Shown: piece after piece, positions 16,444 through 24,309 of the stretch
Numbering within the stretch: position 1 is the stretch's first letter
Layout of the letters: every line of letters begins with the position of its first letter
Assembly: GCA_031394355.1 (NCBI GenBank)
Contig: JANNSU010000022.1
Span: 62,001-126,000 of the forward strand
Length of the DNA stretch: 64,000 nucleotides
Direction of reading: 5' to 3'
From: JAEUMY01 sp031394355
GTDB lineage: Bacteria > Pseudomonadota > Gammaproteobacteria > Burkholderiales > Usitatibacteraceae
The notes under the pieces: model-generated
Databases searched by the model: none
What the model saw: the letters and a program-made list of their open reading frames with translations, nothing else
What the model was told of the DNA's origin: nothing
Program-made: the position numbers and the translations under genes

Positions 16444-16579
16444 TGAATACTTTTGGAACGCCCTCCCTCCCTGGGCGTCCTGCTGAGGAGGATAGGTCCC
16501 CGACTTGGCAGAAGGTTCTCCTCCTGAGTATTCGAGAGTGCGCCTTGCGGGGCAGCCTAACTGGCTGCCCCCTTTTTTT
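16444..16579 (+). ncRNA. Candidate GlrR-controlled small RNA (GlmY-like position)
   Basis: About 136 nt from the predicted sigma-54 start to the end of a strong terminator. Stem 1 is at 16455-16480 (ACGCCC/GGGCGT extended by GG/CC across a bulged A). Stem 2 pairs GAGGAG (16485-16490) with CTCCTC (16518-16523). Stem 3 is the terminator. No good ORF is present. Enterobacterial glmY has the same plan: glrR linkage, TGTC-N10-GACA sites, sigma-54 promoter, and a short RNA with a few stem-loops. Sequence similarity to GlmY is not visible by eye, so function in glucosamine-6-phosphate control is inference. Confidence 0.6.
16549..16579 (+). terminator. Rho-independent terminator of the candidate small RNA
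   Basis: Perfect 9-bp stem GGGGCAGCC / GGCTGCCCC with TAACT loop, followed by CC and seven T. Only the plus strand has the T-tract, so it serves the RNA unit and not iscX. Confidence 0.9.
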
Positions 16580-16597
16580 GCCTTTTTCGGGGCCGAG

Positions 16598-16792
16598 TCA
16601 GTCGACTTCGTCGATCCACGCCATCTGAATGGCTTCCAGAATCTTCTCACCACTCCGGGCAGGATCATCGTCGAAATCATCAAGCTGGCACACCCACGCG
16701 TGCAGATCGGTGAAGCGGATGGCCTTGGGGTCAATGTCGGGATATTTGTCGGACAGTGCAATCGCGATGTCCAGTGTGTCGGTCCACTTCAT
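16598..16792 (-). CDS. iscX: Fe-S cluster assembly protein IscX
   Basis: 64 residues, the normal size. Acidic helical protein with KWTDTLDIAIALSDKYPD at the start and the conserved DLHAWVCQLDDFDDDP. In E. coli it binds IscS and modulates cysteine desulfuration, possibly with iron. Last gene of the isc operon; its ATG overlaps the fdx stop (ATGA). Confidence 0.95.
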   Translation of the reverse strand: MKWTDTLDIAIALSDKYPDIDPKAIRFTDLHAWVCQLDDFDDDPARSGEKILEAIQMAWIDEVD

Positions 16793-17133
16793 CAGTGCTT
16801 AGCTTCCGATGCATGGTTGATCGTGTACTTCGGAACTTGAATGACCAGCGGCTCCATGCCGACTTTGGCCTGACACGACAACCGGGACGTTGGCTCCAGT
16901 CCCCAGGCCCGGTCAAGCAAATCTTCCTCCTTTTCCGCCGCCTCGCCAAGTGATTCAAAACCTTGCCGAATCAGGACGTGACAGGTGGTGCAGGCGCAAG
17001 ACTTTTCGCATGCGTGCTCGATGTTGACGCCATGGGCAAGCAGTGCGTCACAAATCGAAGTGCCGGGAGCTGTGTCGAATTCTGTTCCGTTTGGGCACAG
17101 GTGCTCATGGGGAAGGATCGTAATACGGGTCAT
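16792..17133 (-). CDS. fdx: ISC system 2Fe-2S ferredoxin
   Basis: 113 residues. Adrenodoxin-type ferredoxin that supplies electrons for cluster assembly on IscU. The ligands are in CEKSCACTTC (C-x5-C-x2-C, with the fourth Cys in RLSCQAKVG near residue 88). It overlaps hscA by 4 bases at its start and iscX by 1-4 bases at its end. Confidence 0.95.
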   Translation of the reverse strand: MTRITILPHEHLCPNGTEFDTAPGTSICDALLAHGVNIEHACEKSCACTTCHVLIRQGFESLGEAAEKEEDLLDRAWGLEPTSRLSCQAKVGMEPLVIQVPKYTINHASEAKH

Positions 17134-19001
17134 AGGTTTGAAAGCTCCTCCAATTTCCGGCCGGTCAGTGCGGCGGCAACGCTCTTGTTCATGCGCCTCG
17201 CGGCGAACAACTCGGTTGCCTGAGACAGTTCGTCGATGCGTGTACGGATGACATGGTGATCACCACCGGAAGCCGCATCCTCAAGACGCGAAATCCCGGA
17301 CTCGACTTCGAGGATCTCGTCCCGCGTCATCAGTTCATCACCATCCGCACGCAAAGCTGAGCGCAACGCCTCAATCAAACGAGCGGCATCAGTGCGCTGC
17401 TCTGCCAGCGCTCGGGCAGCGAGATCGCTCTCGGCATGCTGGAAGCCCGCTTGGAGCATGGCCGCGACTTCATCGTCCGACAGCCCATAGGATGGCTTCA
17501 CTTCGATGCTGGAGTGGACCCCCGATAGGGTCTCCTCTGCAGCCACCGAAAGCAATCCATCGGCATCCACCTGATAGGTGACCCGGATGCGCGCCGCACC
17601 TGCTGCCATGGGCGGAATACCGCGGAGTTCGAACCGGGCAAGGGAACGACAATCGCTCACCAGCTCGCGCTCGCCTTGCACGACGTGAATGGCCATTGCC
17701 GTCTGACCATCCTTGAAAGTGGTGAATTCCTGTGCACGGGCAACCGGAATGGTCGAGTTGCGGGGGATCACCCGCTCCGCGAGACCACCCATGGTTTCCA
17801 GGCCGAGAGACAGCGGGATTACATCCAGCAGCAGCAGTTCATCTGCCCTGCGGTTTCCAGCGAGAATGTTTGCCTGGATCGCGGCACCCAATGCAACCAC
17901 CTTGTCAGGATCCAGATTGTTGAGTGGCGTCTTGCCGAAGAAGTCTGCGACCGCTTTCTGCACATGCGGCATACGCGTCGCGCCGCCGACCATCACGACG
18001 CCATCGACATCATCGACAGCCAAATCCGCATCCCGAAGCGCGCGCCTGACAGGTGCGAGCATTCGCTGCACCAGCGGGGCGGTCATGTCCCAGAATTCCC
18101 CCTGACTCAGACCCAGAGAAACGTGCTGGCCGTAGGACAAATCAACGGCCGCAATCGCCTCCGTCGCGGCAGTCAGTCGCTCCTTGAGCGCCCGGGACTC
18201 CATCAGCAAGCGGCGCATGTCTTTCTGATTTGCCGAGGCGATGCCCTGGCTTTGCCGCCAATGCGACAAGATTGCCTGATCGAAGTCGTCACCGCCCAAG
18301 CCGGAATCACCGCTCGTGGCCAGCACTTCGAAGACACCGCGGGTGAGCCTCAGAATGGAAACGTCAAACGTGCCGCCACCCAAATCAAATACCGCAAAGG
18401 TGCCTTCGCTGCAATTGTCGAGCCCATAAGCAATCGCTGCAGCGGTAGGTTCATTGAGCAACCTCAACACATTGATGCCTGCCAACCGGGCAGCATCCTT
18501 GGTGGCCTGACGTTGCGCATCATCAAAATAGGCAGGCACGGTGATGACGGCACCGACCAGCTCGCCCGCAAGGGATTCTTCCGCCTGCATACGCAGCAAC
18601 TTGAGAATTTCTGCCGATATCTGCACCGGTGACTTGACGCCCGCACATGTGCGCAATCGCACCATGCCTGGCGCATCTTCAAGCTGGTAGGGCATTGCGC
18701 CATATCGGGCGACATCCGCGACGCCACGCCCCATGAAACGCTTGATCGAGATGATCGTATTTTCGGGGTCGTCGCTCTGGGACAGGCGTGCCAAACGCCC
18801 CACCTGGACTGCGCCATCCGGAAAGTAGCGAACGACCGATGGCAACAATGGAAACCCTTCCCGGTCCGGGAGTACTTCGGCGATACCGCTGCGCACGGTG
18901 GCAACCAGTGAATTGGTTGTGCCAAGATCAATGCCGACAGCCAGGCGGTGCTGGTGCGGCGCGGTGGACTCCCCGGGCTCGAAAATTTGCAGAAGTGCCA
19001 T
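17130..19001 (-). CDS. hscA: Fe-S assembly chaperone HscA
   Basis: Specialised Hsp70, 623 residues, which with HscB releases the cluster from IscU by binding its LPPVK motif. The N-terminal ATPase domain has GIDLGTTNSLVA near residue 24 and VFDLGGGTFDVSIL near 205, and the substrate-binding domain follows from ~395. The C-terminal lid lacks the EEVD-like tail of DnaK, as expected. It overlaps hscB by 1 base and fdx by 4. Confidence 0.97.
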   Translation of the reverse strand: MALLQIFEPGESTAPHQHRLAVGIDLGTTNSLVATVRSGIAEVLPDREGFPLLPSVVRYFPDGAVQVGRLARLSQSDDPENTIISIKRFMGRGVADVARYGAMPYQLEDAPGMVRLRTCAGVKSPVQISAEILKLLRMQAEESLAGELVGAVITVPAYFDDAQRQATKDAARLAGINVLRLLNEPTAAAIAYGLDNCSEGTFAVFDLGGGTFDVSILRLTRGVFEVLATSGDSGLGGDDFDQAILSHWRQSQGIASANQKDMRRLLMESRALKERLTAATEAIAAVDLSYGQHVSLGLSQGEFWDMTAPLVQRMLAPVRRALRDADLAVDDVDGVVMVGGATRMPHVQKAVADFFGKTPLNNLDPDKVVALGAAIQANILAGNRRADELLLLDVIPLSLGLETMGGLAERVIPRNSTIPVARAQEFTTFKDGQTAMAIHVVQGERELVSDCRSLARFELRGIPPMAAGAARIRVTYQVDADGLLSVAAEETLSGVHSSIEVKPSYGLSDDEVAAMLQAGFQHAESDLAARALAEQRTDAARLIEALRSALRADGDELMTRDEILEVESGISRLEDAASGGDHHVIRTRIDELSQATELFAARRMNKSVAAALTGRKLEELSNL

Positions 19002-19534
19002 CAGTGCTCCATCGATTCCTGGGCAGCGCGAATTTCCTCGGCAAGCTTCTCAAGAAAGCGCAGCTTGCGCACCAGCCCTGCGGCATGGCCATGATCCGGC
19101 GAGTCATCCAGCGACCTTGCAAGCTCCAGATGAAGTGCCCGCTCCAGGGTGCGCAGCTCTCCTGCCACCGCATCGAGACCGCCGACATCACGTTGACCGC
19201 GCGCCTCCGTGACCAACTCACGCCAGGTCATCTGTTGAACCAGAAACTGGGGCGGCATCGCGGTGTTGGTTTCTTCCTGCGTATCGATCCCTGCCAGAGC
19301 CAGCAGGTAACGCGCGCGCGCCACCGGCTTCTTTAGTGTCTGGTAAGCCTCATTGGCCCGGGTTGCCCACTGCATCGAGAGCCGCTTTTCAGCACCACTT
19401 CCCACGGAGTAGCGGTCGGGATGGACTTCAGCCTGTACCTTGCGGTAGGCTTGATCGAGCTGGGTGACATCGATGCCGAACCGAACTGGCAGGCCGAACA
19501 TCTTGAAGTGATCTTGGTCGAAGTCAGGCGTCAT
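19001..19534 (-). CDS. hscB: Fe-S assembly co-chaperone HscB
   Basis: J-domain co-chaperone that brings IscU to HscA. 177 residues from the ATG at 19534. The J domain carries the HPD motif in AEVHPDRYSVGS near residue 35, and a C-terminal three-helix bundle binds IscU. An in-frame TTG at 19561 adds nine residues, but the family begins near DHFKMFGLP, so the ATG is preferred. Confidence 0.93.
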   Translation of the reverse strand: MTPDFDQDHFKMFGLPVRFGIDVTQLDQAYRKVQAEVHPDRYSVGSGAEKRLSMQWATRANEAYQTLKKPVARARYLLALAGIDTQEETNTAMPPQFLVQQMTWRELVTEARGQRDVGGLDAVAGELRTLERALHLELARSLDDSPDHGHAAGLVRKLRFLEKLAEEIRAAQESMEH

Positions 19535-19584
19535 GGTGCACACGCGACAAGGGGCGGTCAACCCGCCCCAGTGGAGTCATCCTT

Positions 19585-19596
19585 GCGAATATTCGC
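19585..19596. repeat. GCGAATATTCGC palindrome, copy 5
   Basis: Exact copy in the short gap between iscA and hscB, extended to 16 bp (TTGCGAATATTCGCAA, 19583-19598). It is the only exact copy between 9.0 and 27.2 kb. Confidence 0.9.
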
Positions 19597-19605
19597 AATG
19601 ATCAA

Positions 19606-19929
19606 TCAGACATTGAAGGACTCACCACAGCCGCACTTGTCCTTTTCCTTGGGGTTGTTGAACTTGAATCCTTCGTTGAGCCCTTCCCGCACAAAGTCGA
19701 GCTCGGTGCCATCAATGTAGGCAAGGCTCTTGGGATCCACAAACACTTTTACCCCATGGCTTTCGAACACCATGTCCTCCGATGCCGCGGCGTCGACGAA
19801 TTCCAGCTTGTATGCCATGCCGGAACATCCGGTTGTACGAACACCAAACCGGACGCCAACGCCTTTGCCGCGCTTGGAGAGGTAGTTGCTTACGTGATTG
19901 GCCGCACGGTCGGTGAGCGTGATGGCCAT
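19606..19929 (-). CDS. iscA: A-type Fe-S carrier IscA
   Basis: 107 residues. The three cluster-binding cysteines are present: TGCSGMAY near residue 35 and CGCG at 99-101. It accepts clusters from IscU and passes them to 4Fe-4S apo-proteins. It lies 2 bases after iscU. Confidence 0.97.
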   Translation of the reverse strand: MAITLTDRAANHVSNYLSKRGKGVGVRFGVRTTGCSGMAYKLEFVDAAASEDMVFESHGVKVFVDPKSLAYIDGTELDFVREGLNEGFKFNNPKEKDKCGCGESFNV

Positions 19930-19931
19930 TT

Positions 19932-20336
19932 CTACTCCGCTGCCTCTTTCACTAATTCACCCTGTCTCGCTTTGTAATCCGCGATGGCCGCCTTGATGGC
20001 ATCCTCGGCCAGGATCGAGCAGTGAATCTTCACGGGAGGCAAAGCCAGCTCCTCAGCGATCTCGGTGTTCTTGATTTCCATCGCCTGATCAATTGTCTTG
20101 CCCTTGACCCATTCCGTCACCAGCGAAGACGAGGCGATGGCAGATCCACAGCCATAGGTCTTGAATTTTGCATCCAGAATCACGCCATCTGGGCCGACCT
20201 TGATCTGCAACTTCATCACATCGCCACAAGCCGGTGCGCCCACCATGCCGGTGGCAATACCGCTCTCATCCTTGCCAAATGAACCCACGTTACGCGGGTT
20301 CTCATAGTGATCAATGACCTTTTCAGAATATGCCAA
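19932..20336 (-). CDS. iscU: Fe-S scaffold protein IscU
   Basis: 134 residues. All scaffold ligands are visible: Cys in PACGD (37), Cys in YGCGSA (63), His-Cys in IHCSILAED (105-106), Asp39. The LPPVK motif for HscA is at ~99-103. It starts 24 bases after the iscS stop. Confidence 0.98.
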   Translation of the reverse strand: MAYSEKVIDHYENPRNVGSFGKDESGIATGMVGAPACGDVMKLQIKVGPDGVILDAKFKTYGCGSAIASSSLVTEWVKGKTIDQAMEIKNTEIAEELALPPVKIHCSILAEDAIKAAIADYKARQGELVKEAAE

Positions 20337-20360
20337 GGTGTTCTCCTTTTCCTGCGATGA

Positions 20361-21578
20361 TCAATGTGCGGCCCACTGCACGGTATTCAAATCGACGCCA
20401 TCCTTGAACATCTCCCAAAGGGGAGACATGTCCCGCAACTTCTGGATGCGCTCCTTGAGCAGCGCAATCGTGAAGTCGATGTCAGACTCGGTCGTAAATC
20501 GACCCAGCGTGAAACGGATGGAACTGTGCGCAAGCTCGTCATTGCGGCCAAGGGCCCGCAAGACATAAGAGGGCTCAAGACTGGCCGATGTGCAAGCGGA
20601 ACCAGACGAAACAGCGAGCTCCTTGATACCCATGATGAGCGACTCACCTTCCACGAAATTGAAACTCACGTTCAAATTGTGCGGGACGCGTTGTTCGATG
20701 TCGCCATTGATGTAGATTTCTTCCATGCCACTGATGCCGGCCATCAGGCGGTCCCGCAACATGCGGATACGCTCGTTCTCTGTAGCCATCTCGATTCGTG
20801 CAATGCGAAACGCCTCACCCATCCCGATGATCTGGTGGGTGGCCAGCGTACCGGAACGCAGACCGCGTTCATGCCCGCCGCCATGCATCTGCGCCTCCAG
20901 CCGTACGCGCGGCTTGCGGCGCACGTAAAGCGCACCAATACCCTTCGGGCCGTACGTTTTGTGTGCACAAAAGCTCATGAGGTCAACCTTGAGCTTTCCG
21001 AGATCGATAACCACCTTTCCCGTGGCCTGCGCGGCATCCACGTGGAAAATGATTCCTTTTTCACGACAGATTTCACCAATTGCTGCGATGTCCTGAATGA
21101 CACCAATCTCATTGTTCACGAACATTATTGAAGCGACGATCGTATCCGGACGCAATGCTGCCTTGAACTTTTCAAGATCCAGGAGACCGGTCGGTTCGGG
21201 ATCAAGATAAGTTACCTCGAAACCGACCCTTTCCAGCTCTCGCATGGAGTCAAGGACCGCTTTGTGTTCGGTTTTCAGGGTAATAAGGTGCCTGCCTTTG
21301 GTTTTGTAGAACTGTGCCGCACCCTTGATTGCCAGATTGTTCGACTCCGTTGCTCCGGATGTCCAGACAATTTCCTTTGGATCGGCATGCACCAGCAGCG
21401 CGACTTCGGCGCGAGCATTTTCGACCGCCTCTTCCGCTTCCCAGCCAAACCCATGCGACCGGCTGGCGGGATTGCCGAAATGTTCAGTCAGCCACGGAAT
21501 CATTGCATCCGCAACTCGCGGATCAACGGGCGTCGTAGCAGAGTAATCGAGATAAATGGGTTTCTTGCGCGTATCCAT
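20361..21578 (-). CDS. iscS: Cysteine desulfurase IscS
   Basis: PLP enzyme that takes sulfur from cysteine for IscU and tRNA thiolation. 405 residues from the ATG at 21578, equal to the E. coli length; the GTG 33 bases earlier would overlap iscR. YLDYSATTPVD is at the N-terminus, the PLP Lys is in CAHKTYGPKG near 206, and the mobile-loop catalytic Cys is in SGSACTSASLEPS near 328. Confidence 0.97.
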   Translation of the reverse strand: MDTRKKPIYLDYSATTPVDPRVADAMIPWLTEHFGNPASRSHGFGWEAEEAVENARAEVALLVHADPKEIVWTSGATESNNLAIKGAAQFYKTKGRHLITLKTEHKAVLDSMRELERVGFEVTYLDPEPTGLLDLEKFKAALRPDTIVASIMFVNNEIGVIQDIAAIGEICREKGIIFHVDAAQATGKVVIDLGKLKVDLMSFCAHKTYGPKGIGALYVRRKPRVRLEAQMHGGGHERGLRSGTLATHQIIGMGEAFRIARIEMATENERIRMLRDRLMAGISGMEEIYINGDIEQRVPHNLNVSFNFVEGESLIMGIKELAVSSGSACTSASLEPSYVLRALGRNDELAHSSIRFTLGRFTTESDIDFTIALLKERIQKLRDMSPLWEMFKDGVDLNTVQWAAH

Positions 21579-21585
21579 GATGGCG

Positions 21586-22056
21586 TCAGATGATGGTTGC
21601 AGAACGGGCACCGAGAGTGGGTTTACAGGCCTTGCCGATTGAAATCGGACGCACGGTCTGACTGTCTACCAAATGCGAGAGCTTTACCGAAGACAGGTGG
21701 GTATAAACCGTGGCATTCAGGCTTTCCCAGAGCTCGTGGGTCATGCAGCGCTTGTCGCCGAGGCAATTCTCGCGACCAGCACATTGCGTTGAATCCAGGG
21801 GTTCCTCGACGGCGATGATGATATCTGCCACGGACACTTCGGACGCCGAGCGGGCGAGATTGTAACCACCGCCCGGGCCACGAACGCTTTCGACGATGGC
21901 TCGCCTGCGCAATTTGCCGAACAGCTGCTCAAGGTAGGACAGGGATATCTTCTGACGATCACTGATGCCAGCCAGCGTCACGGGACCATGTGCCGAATGC
22001 AAAGCCAGATCCAGCATCGCCGTGACAGCGAAGCGGCCTTTGGTGGTGAGCTTCAT
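21586..22056 (-). CDS. iscR: Fe-S-dependent transcription regulator IscR
   Basis: Rrf2-family repressor, 156 residues from the ATG at 22056, which has GGAG 10 bases upstream. Winged helix at the N-terminus (MKLTTKGRFAVTAMLDLAL) and three cluster-binding cysteines at 92, 98 and 104 (CAGRENCLGDKRC), the same positions as in E. coli. It should repress its own operon when carrying a 2Fe-2S cluster; a type-1 site lies over the promoter at 22.17-22.19 kb. Confidence 0.96.
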   Translation of the reverse strand: MKLTTKGRFAVTAMLDLALHSAHGPVTLAGISDRQKISLSYLEQLFGKLRRRAIVESVRGPGGGYNLARSASEVSVADIIIAVEEPLDSTQCAGRENCLGDKRCMTHELWESLNATVYTHLSSVKLSHLVDSQTVRPISIGKACKPTLGARSATII

Positions 22057-22167
22057 GAGCGGTTTTCTCCTCAACGAATGACGGCTGTGCCGGGAAAAGA
22101 GCGCCTGAGCCGAAGCTGGCTGCACAACCAACATTCCATTAACCCGACAAATTCACTCAAGTTTAGT

Positions 22168-22192
22168 AATCCCGAGCAAAGAAGTCAACTAC
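22168..22192 (-). promoter_or_regulatory. IscR type-1 operator over the isc promoter
   Basis: On the minus strand: GTTGACTTCTTTGCTCGGGA, matching the type-1 pattern TTGAC ... TTT-CTCGGG of the E. coli iscR promoter. TTGACT (22183-22188) doubles as a -35 box, with TAAACT 17 bases on as -10. Holo-IscR would repress here. Confidence 0.7.
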
Positions 22193-22222
22193 TTGAATGT
22201 TGTACCGCCGACCCGTCGCCGG

Positions 22223-22939
22223 CTATGTCGGCTGCTTCTGTTGAACTACCTGAATCATCGAGCTTTTTTCCAATTCAGACAAACGCTGCAACAAGGCATC
22301 CAGCTGCGCCTGGGTTGCATCGCTGCGCTCCCCCAGCGAATTGAGAACACGATTCAAGGGGTCATCTTCATCTTCCGTCACGGCGTAGGCTGAGAACGCC
22401 ATGCGGGCCGCCTCGCCATGATGGGCATGCTCATCCACCACCCTGGCCGGAATGCCCACCACCGTTGCGCCGGGTGGCACGGCCTTCACGACGACCGAGT
22501 TGGATCCCACCTTTGCGCCATCGCCCACGATAAAGGGGCCGAGAATCTTGGCACCCGCACCAACGACCACGCCTTGACCCAGCGTTGGGTGCCGCTTGCC
22601 ATGATTCCATGACACACCACCCAACGTGACACCGTGATAAAGCGTGCAGTCATCACCGATTTCCGCCGTTTCGCCAATTACTACACCCATGCCATGGTCG
22701 ATGAATACGCGGCGACCAATCGTTGCGCCCGGATGGATCTCGACGCCCGTAGTCCAGCGGGCAACGTGGGAAGTGAATCGTGCAAGCCACCGCCATTGCC
22801 ACGCCCACAATCGATGGGAAACACGATGCATCCACAACGCATGCATGCCGGGGTAGCAGGTAATGACCTCCCACGCGCTCTTGGCGGCGGGATCACGCGC
22901 AAAAACGCTGGCGATGTCTTCTCGAATGCGGTTGAACAT
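22223..22939 (-). CDS. cysE: Serine O-acetyltransferase CysE
   Basis: Makes O-acetylserine for cysteine synthesis. 238 residues, the shorter CysE form. The left-handed beta-helix repeats run from ~65, with the active-site His/Asp region IDHGMGVVIGETAEIG and LYHGVTLGG, then HPTLGQGVVVGAGAKILG. A C-terminal tail of ~60 residues is Asp/Gln-rich. It is upstream of iscR and has its own IscR-like operator, linking cysteine supply to Fe-S demand. Confidence 0.95.
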   Translation of the reverse strand: MFNRIREDIASVFARDPAAKSAWEVITCYPGMHALWMHRVSHRLWAWQWRWLARFTSHVARWTTGVEIHPGATIGRRVFIDHGMGVVIGETAEIGDDCTLYHGVTLGGVSWNHGKRHPTLGQGVVVGAGAKILGPFIVGDGAKVGSNSVVVKAVPPGATVVGIPARVVDEHAHHGEAARMAFSAYAVTEDEDDPLNRVLNSLGERSDATQAQLDALLQRLSELEKSSMIQVVQQKQPT

Positions 22940-22949
22940 ATGCGGCAGT

Positions 22950-22961
22950 GCGAATATTCGT
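22950..22961. repeat. Iterated palindrome, one mismatch (GCGAATATTCGT)
   Basis: Eleven of twelve bases match. It lies in the predicted 5' leader of cysE, between promoter and start codon. Confidence 0.75.
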
Positions 22962-22993
22962 GAGGGATGGTCGAGCTGGTCGATTGAATCTAC

Positions 22994-23016
22994 TATTCCC
23001 GAGTAAAATTATCAAC
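22994..23016 (-). promoter_or_regulatory. IscR type-1-like operator over the cysE promoter
   Basis: On the minus strand: GTTGATAATTTTACTCGGGA, sharing GTTGA ... TTT-CTCGGGA with the isc site. TTGATA (23010-23015) and TAGATT 17 bases further form a promoter, so the operator overlaps the promoter as at iscR. Confidence 0.65.
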
Positions 23017-23075
23017 CTTTCATGCGGGTTCGCATGATCAGCCCCTACACGACTGCACCACCGCACTAACCATTC

Positions 23076-24299
23076 ATGAACAATTTTTTCGCCCAGTACC
23101 AAGCGTTTTTGAGACTGCCAGATGTGACGCGCATGGTCTTCACGGCGTTTGCATCTCGCATGCCTATTGGTATGGTGGCCCTTGCGACATTGATGTTCCT
23201 TCGGGAATCGCTCGGCTCGTTTTCCCGGGCCGGGATTGCCGTTGGTGCCTACTTCGTGACCATGGCACTGTTCGCACCGGTGGCCGGGCGACTGATCGAT
23301 CAGTACGGCCCACGCCGCCTCTTGTGGGTACTTGGCCCACTGCAGCCACTTTTCATGCTTGTCCTGCTTGGCGCCGCAAAGGCCGACCTTCCCTTTGCGG
23401 TCGTTGTCATCGTCGCAGCCGCAGCCGGCGTCTTCCAGCCGCCCATTACGGTTCTGACCCGTACCCTTTGGCGCTATCGATTCGCCGACGAACCCACACG
23501 CAAGCGCGCCTATGCAGTGGATGCGGTAATGATCGAGCTCAACTTCACCCTGGGTCCGGCATTTGTCGCGTTGCTGCTCGCGTTTGCCACGCCCACCCTC
23601 GCATTTCTCGCGGTGATCGGCGTCATCAGCCTGTCATTCGCCCTGTTCATGGCATCACCGATGCTGAAGTATTGGCAACATCACGCAGCAACGGATCGGC
23701 ACCTTCTGGGGCCATTGACCGATCCGCGGCTGGTCCTGCTTTTTCTCACGACGTTTGGCCTCACGTTCTGCTTCGGCCTGATGGAGGTCGGCTACCCTGG
23801 ATATGCCACGCTGAAAAGTACGGCGGCGTTTGGCGGCGTGCTGCTTGCACTGAACGCCTTGGGCAGCGCCGTCGGCGGCGCGTTGTACGGCGGGCTTCAC
23901 TTCAAGGCACCGCTGGAGAAACAGTACGCCTGGGCCCTGGCGATCATGTCACTTCCGCTATGCCTGCACCTTGCGGTACTGGACAATCCGCCACTATTTG
24001 CCCTGGCAGCCTTTCTCTCCGGGATTTGCATTGCACCCGCATTGACGGCGCAAACCATGCTGGTGGCACGCATGGCGCCCGCGAAATACGCGACCGAGGC
24101 GTTCACCTGGTCTTCCACCTTCATCGTGAGCGGCCTGGGAATGGGCATGGCTGTCGGCGGTACGCTGATCGAGCGCTTCGGTACGGGCAGCCCCTTCCTT
24201 CTCGGCAGCGTGCTCGTTCTGGCCATGGCACTGGCTTCGTCACTGCTTCGCATCGCTGATCCCATGACGGGACCGGAGGCAGCAGCCGGCAAGTCTTGA
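23076..24299 (+). CDS. MFS transporter
   Basis: 407 residues with about twelve membrane segments in two six-helix halves separated near residue 200. The cytoplasmic loop 2-3 has the MFS motif A variant GRLIDQYGPRRLLW near residue 70. The first helix has RMPIGM. It resembles the uncharacterised MFS group with EmrD/YfcJ-like layout. Substrate unknown. Divergent from cysE and convergent with trmJ, with a 10-base gap to the latter's stop. Confidence 0.85.
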   Translation: MNNFFAQYQAFLRLPDVTRMVFTAFASRMPIGMVALATLMFLRESLGSFSRAGIAVGAYFVTMALFAPVAGRLIDQYGPRRLLWVLGPLQPLFMLVLLGAAKADLPFAVVVIVAAAAGVFQPPITVLTRTLWRYRFADEPTRKRAYAVDAVMIELNFTLGPAFVALLLAFATPTLAFLAVIGVISLSFALFMASPMLKYWQHHAATDRHLLGPLTDPRLVLLFLTTFGLTFCFGLMEVGYPGYATLKSTAAFGGVLLALNALGSAVGGALYGGLHFKAPLEKQYAWALAIMSLPLCLHLAVLDNPPLFALAAFLSGICIAPALTAQTMLVARMAPAKYATEAFTWSSTFIVSGLGMGMAVGGTLIERFGTGSPFLLGSVLVLAMALASSLLRIADPMTGPEAAAGKS

Positions 24300-24309
24300 C
24301 AGATTCGGC

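Noticed and set aside
17676..18632. Long open frame on the plus strand opposite hscA (318 codons)
   Set aside because: It lies wholly inside a clear HscA gene in the opposite strand and has no family-like text; an effect of GC-rich codon use. The same holds for frames opposite htpG (9907-10857) and the helicase (57244-58251).
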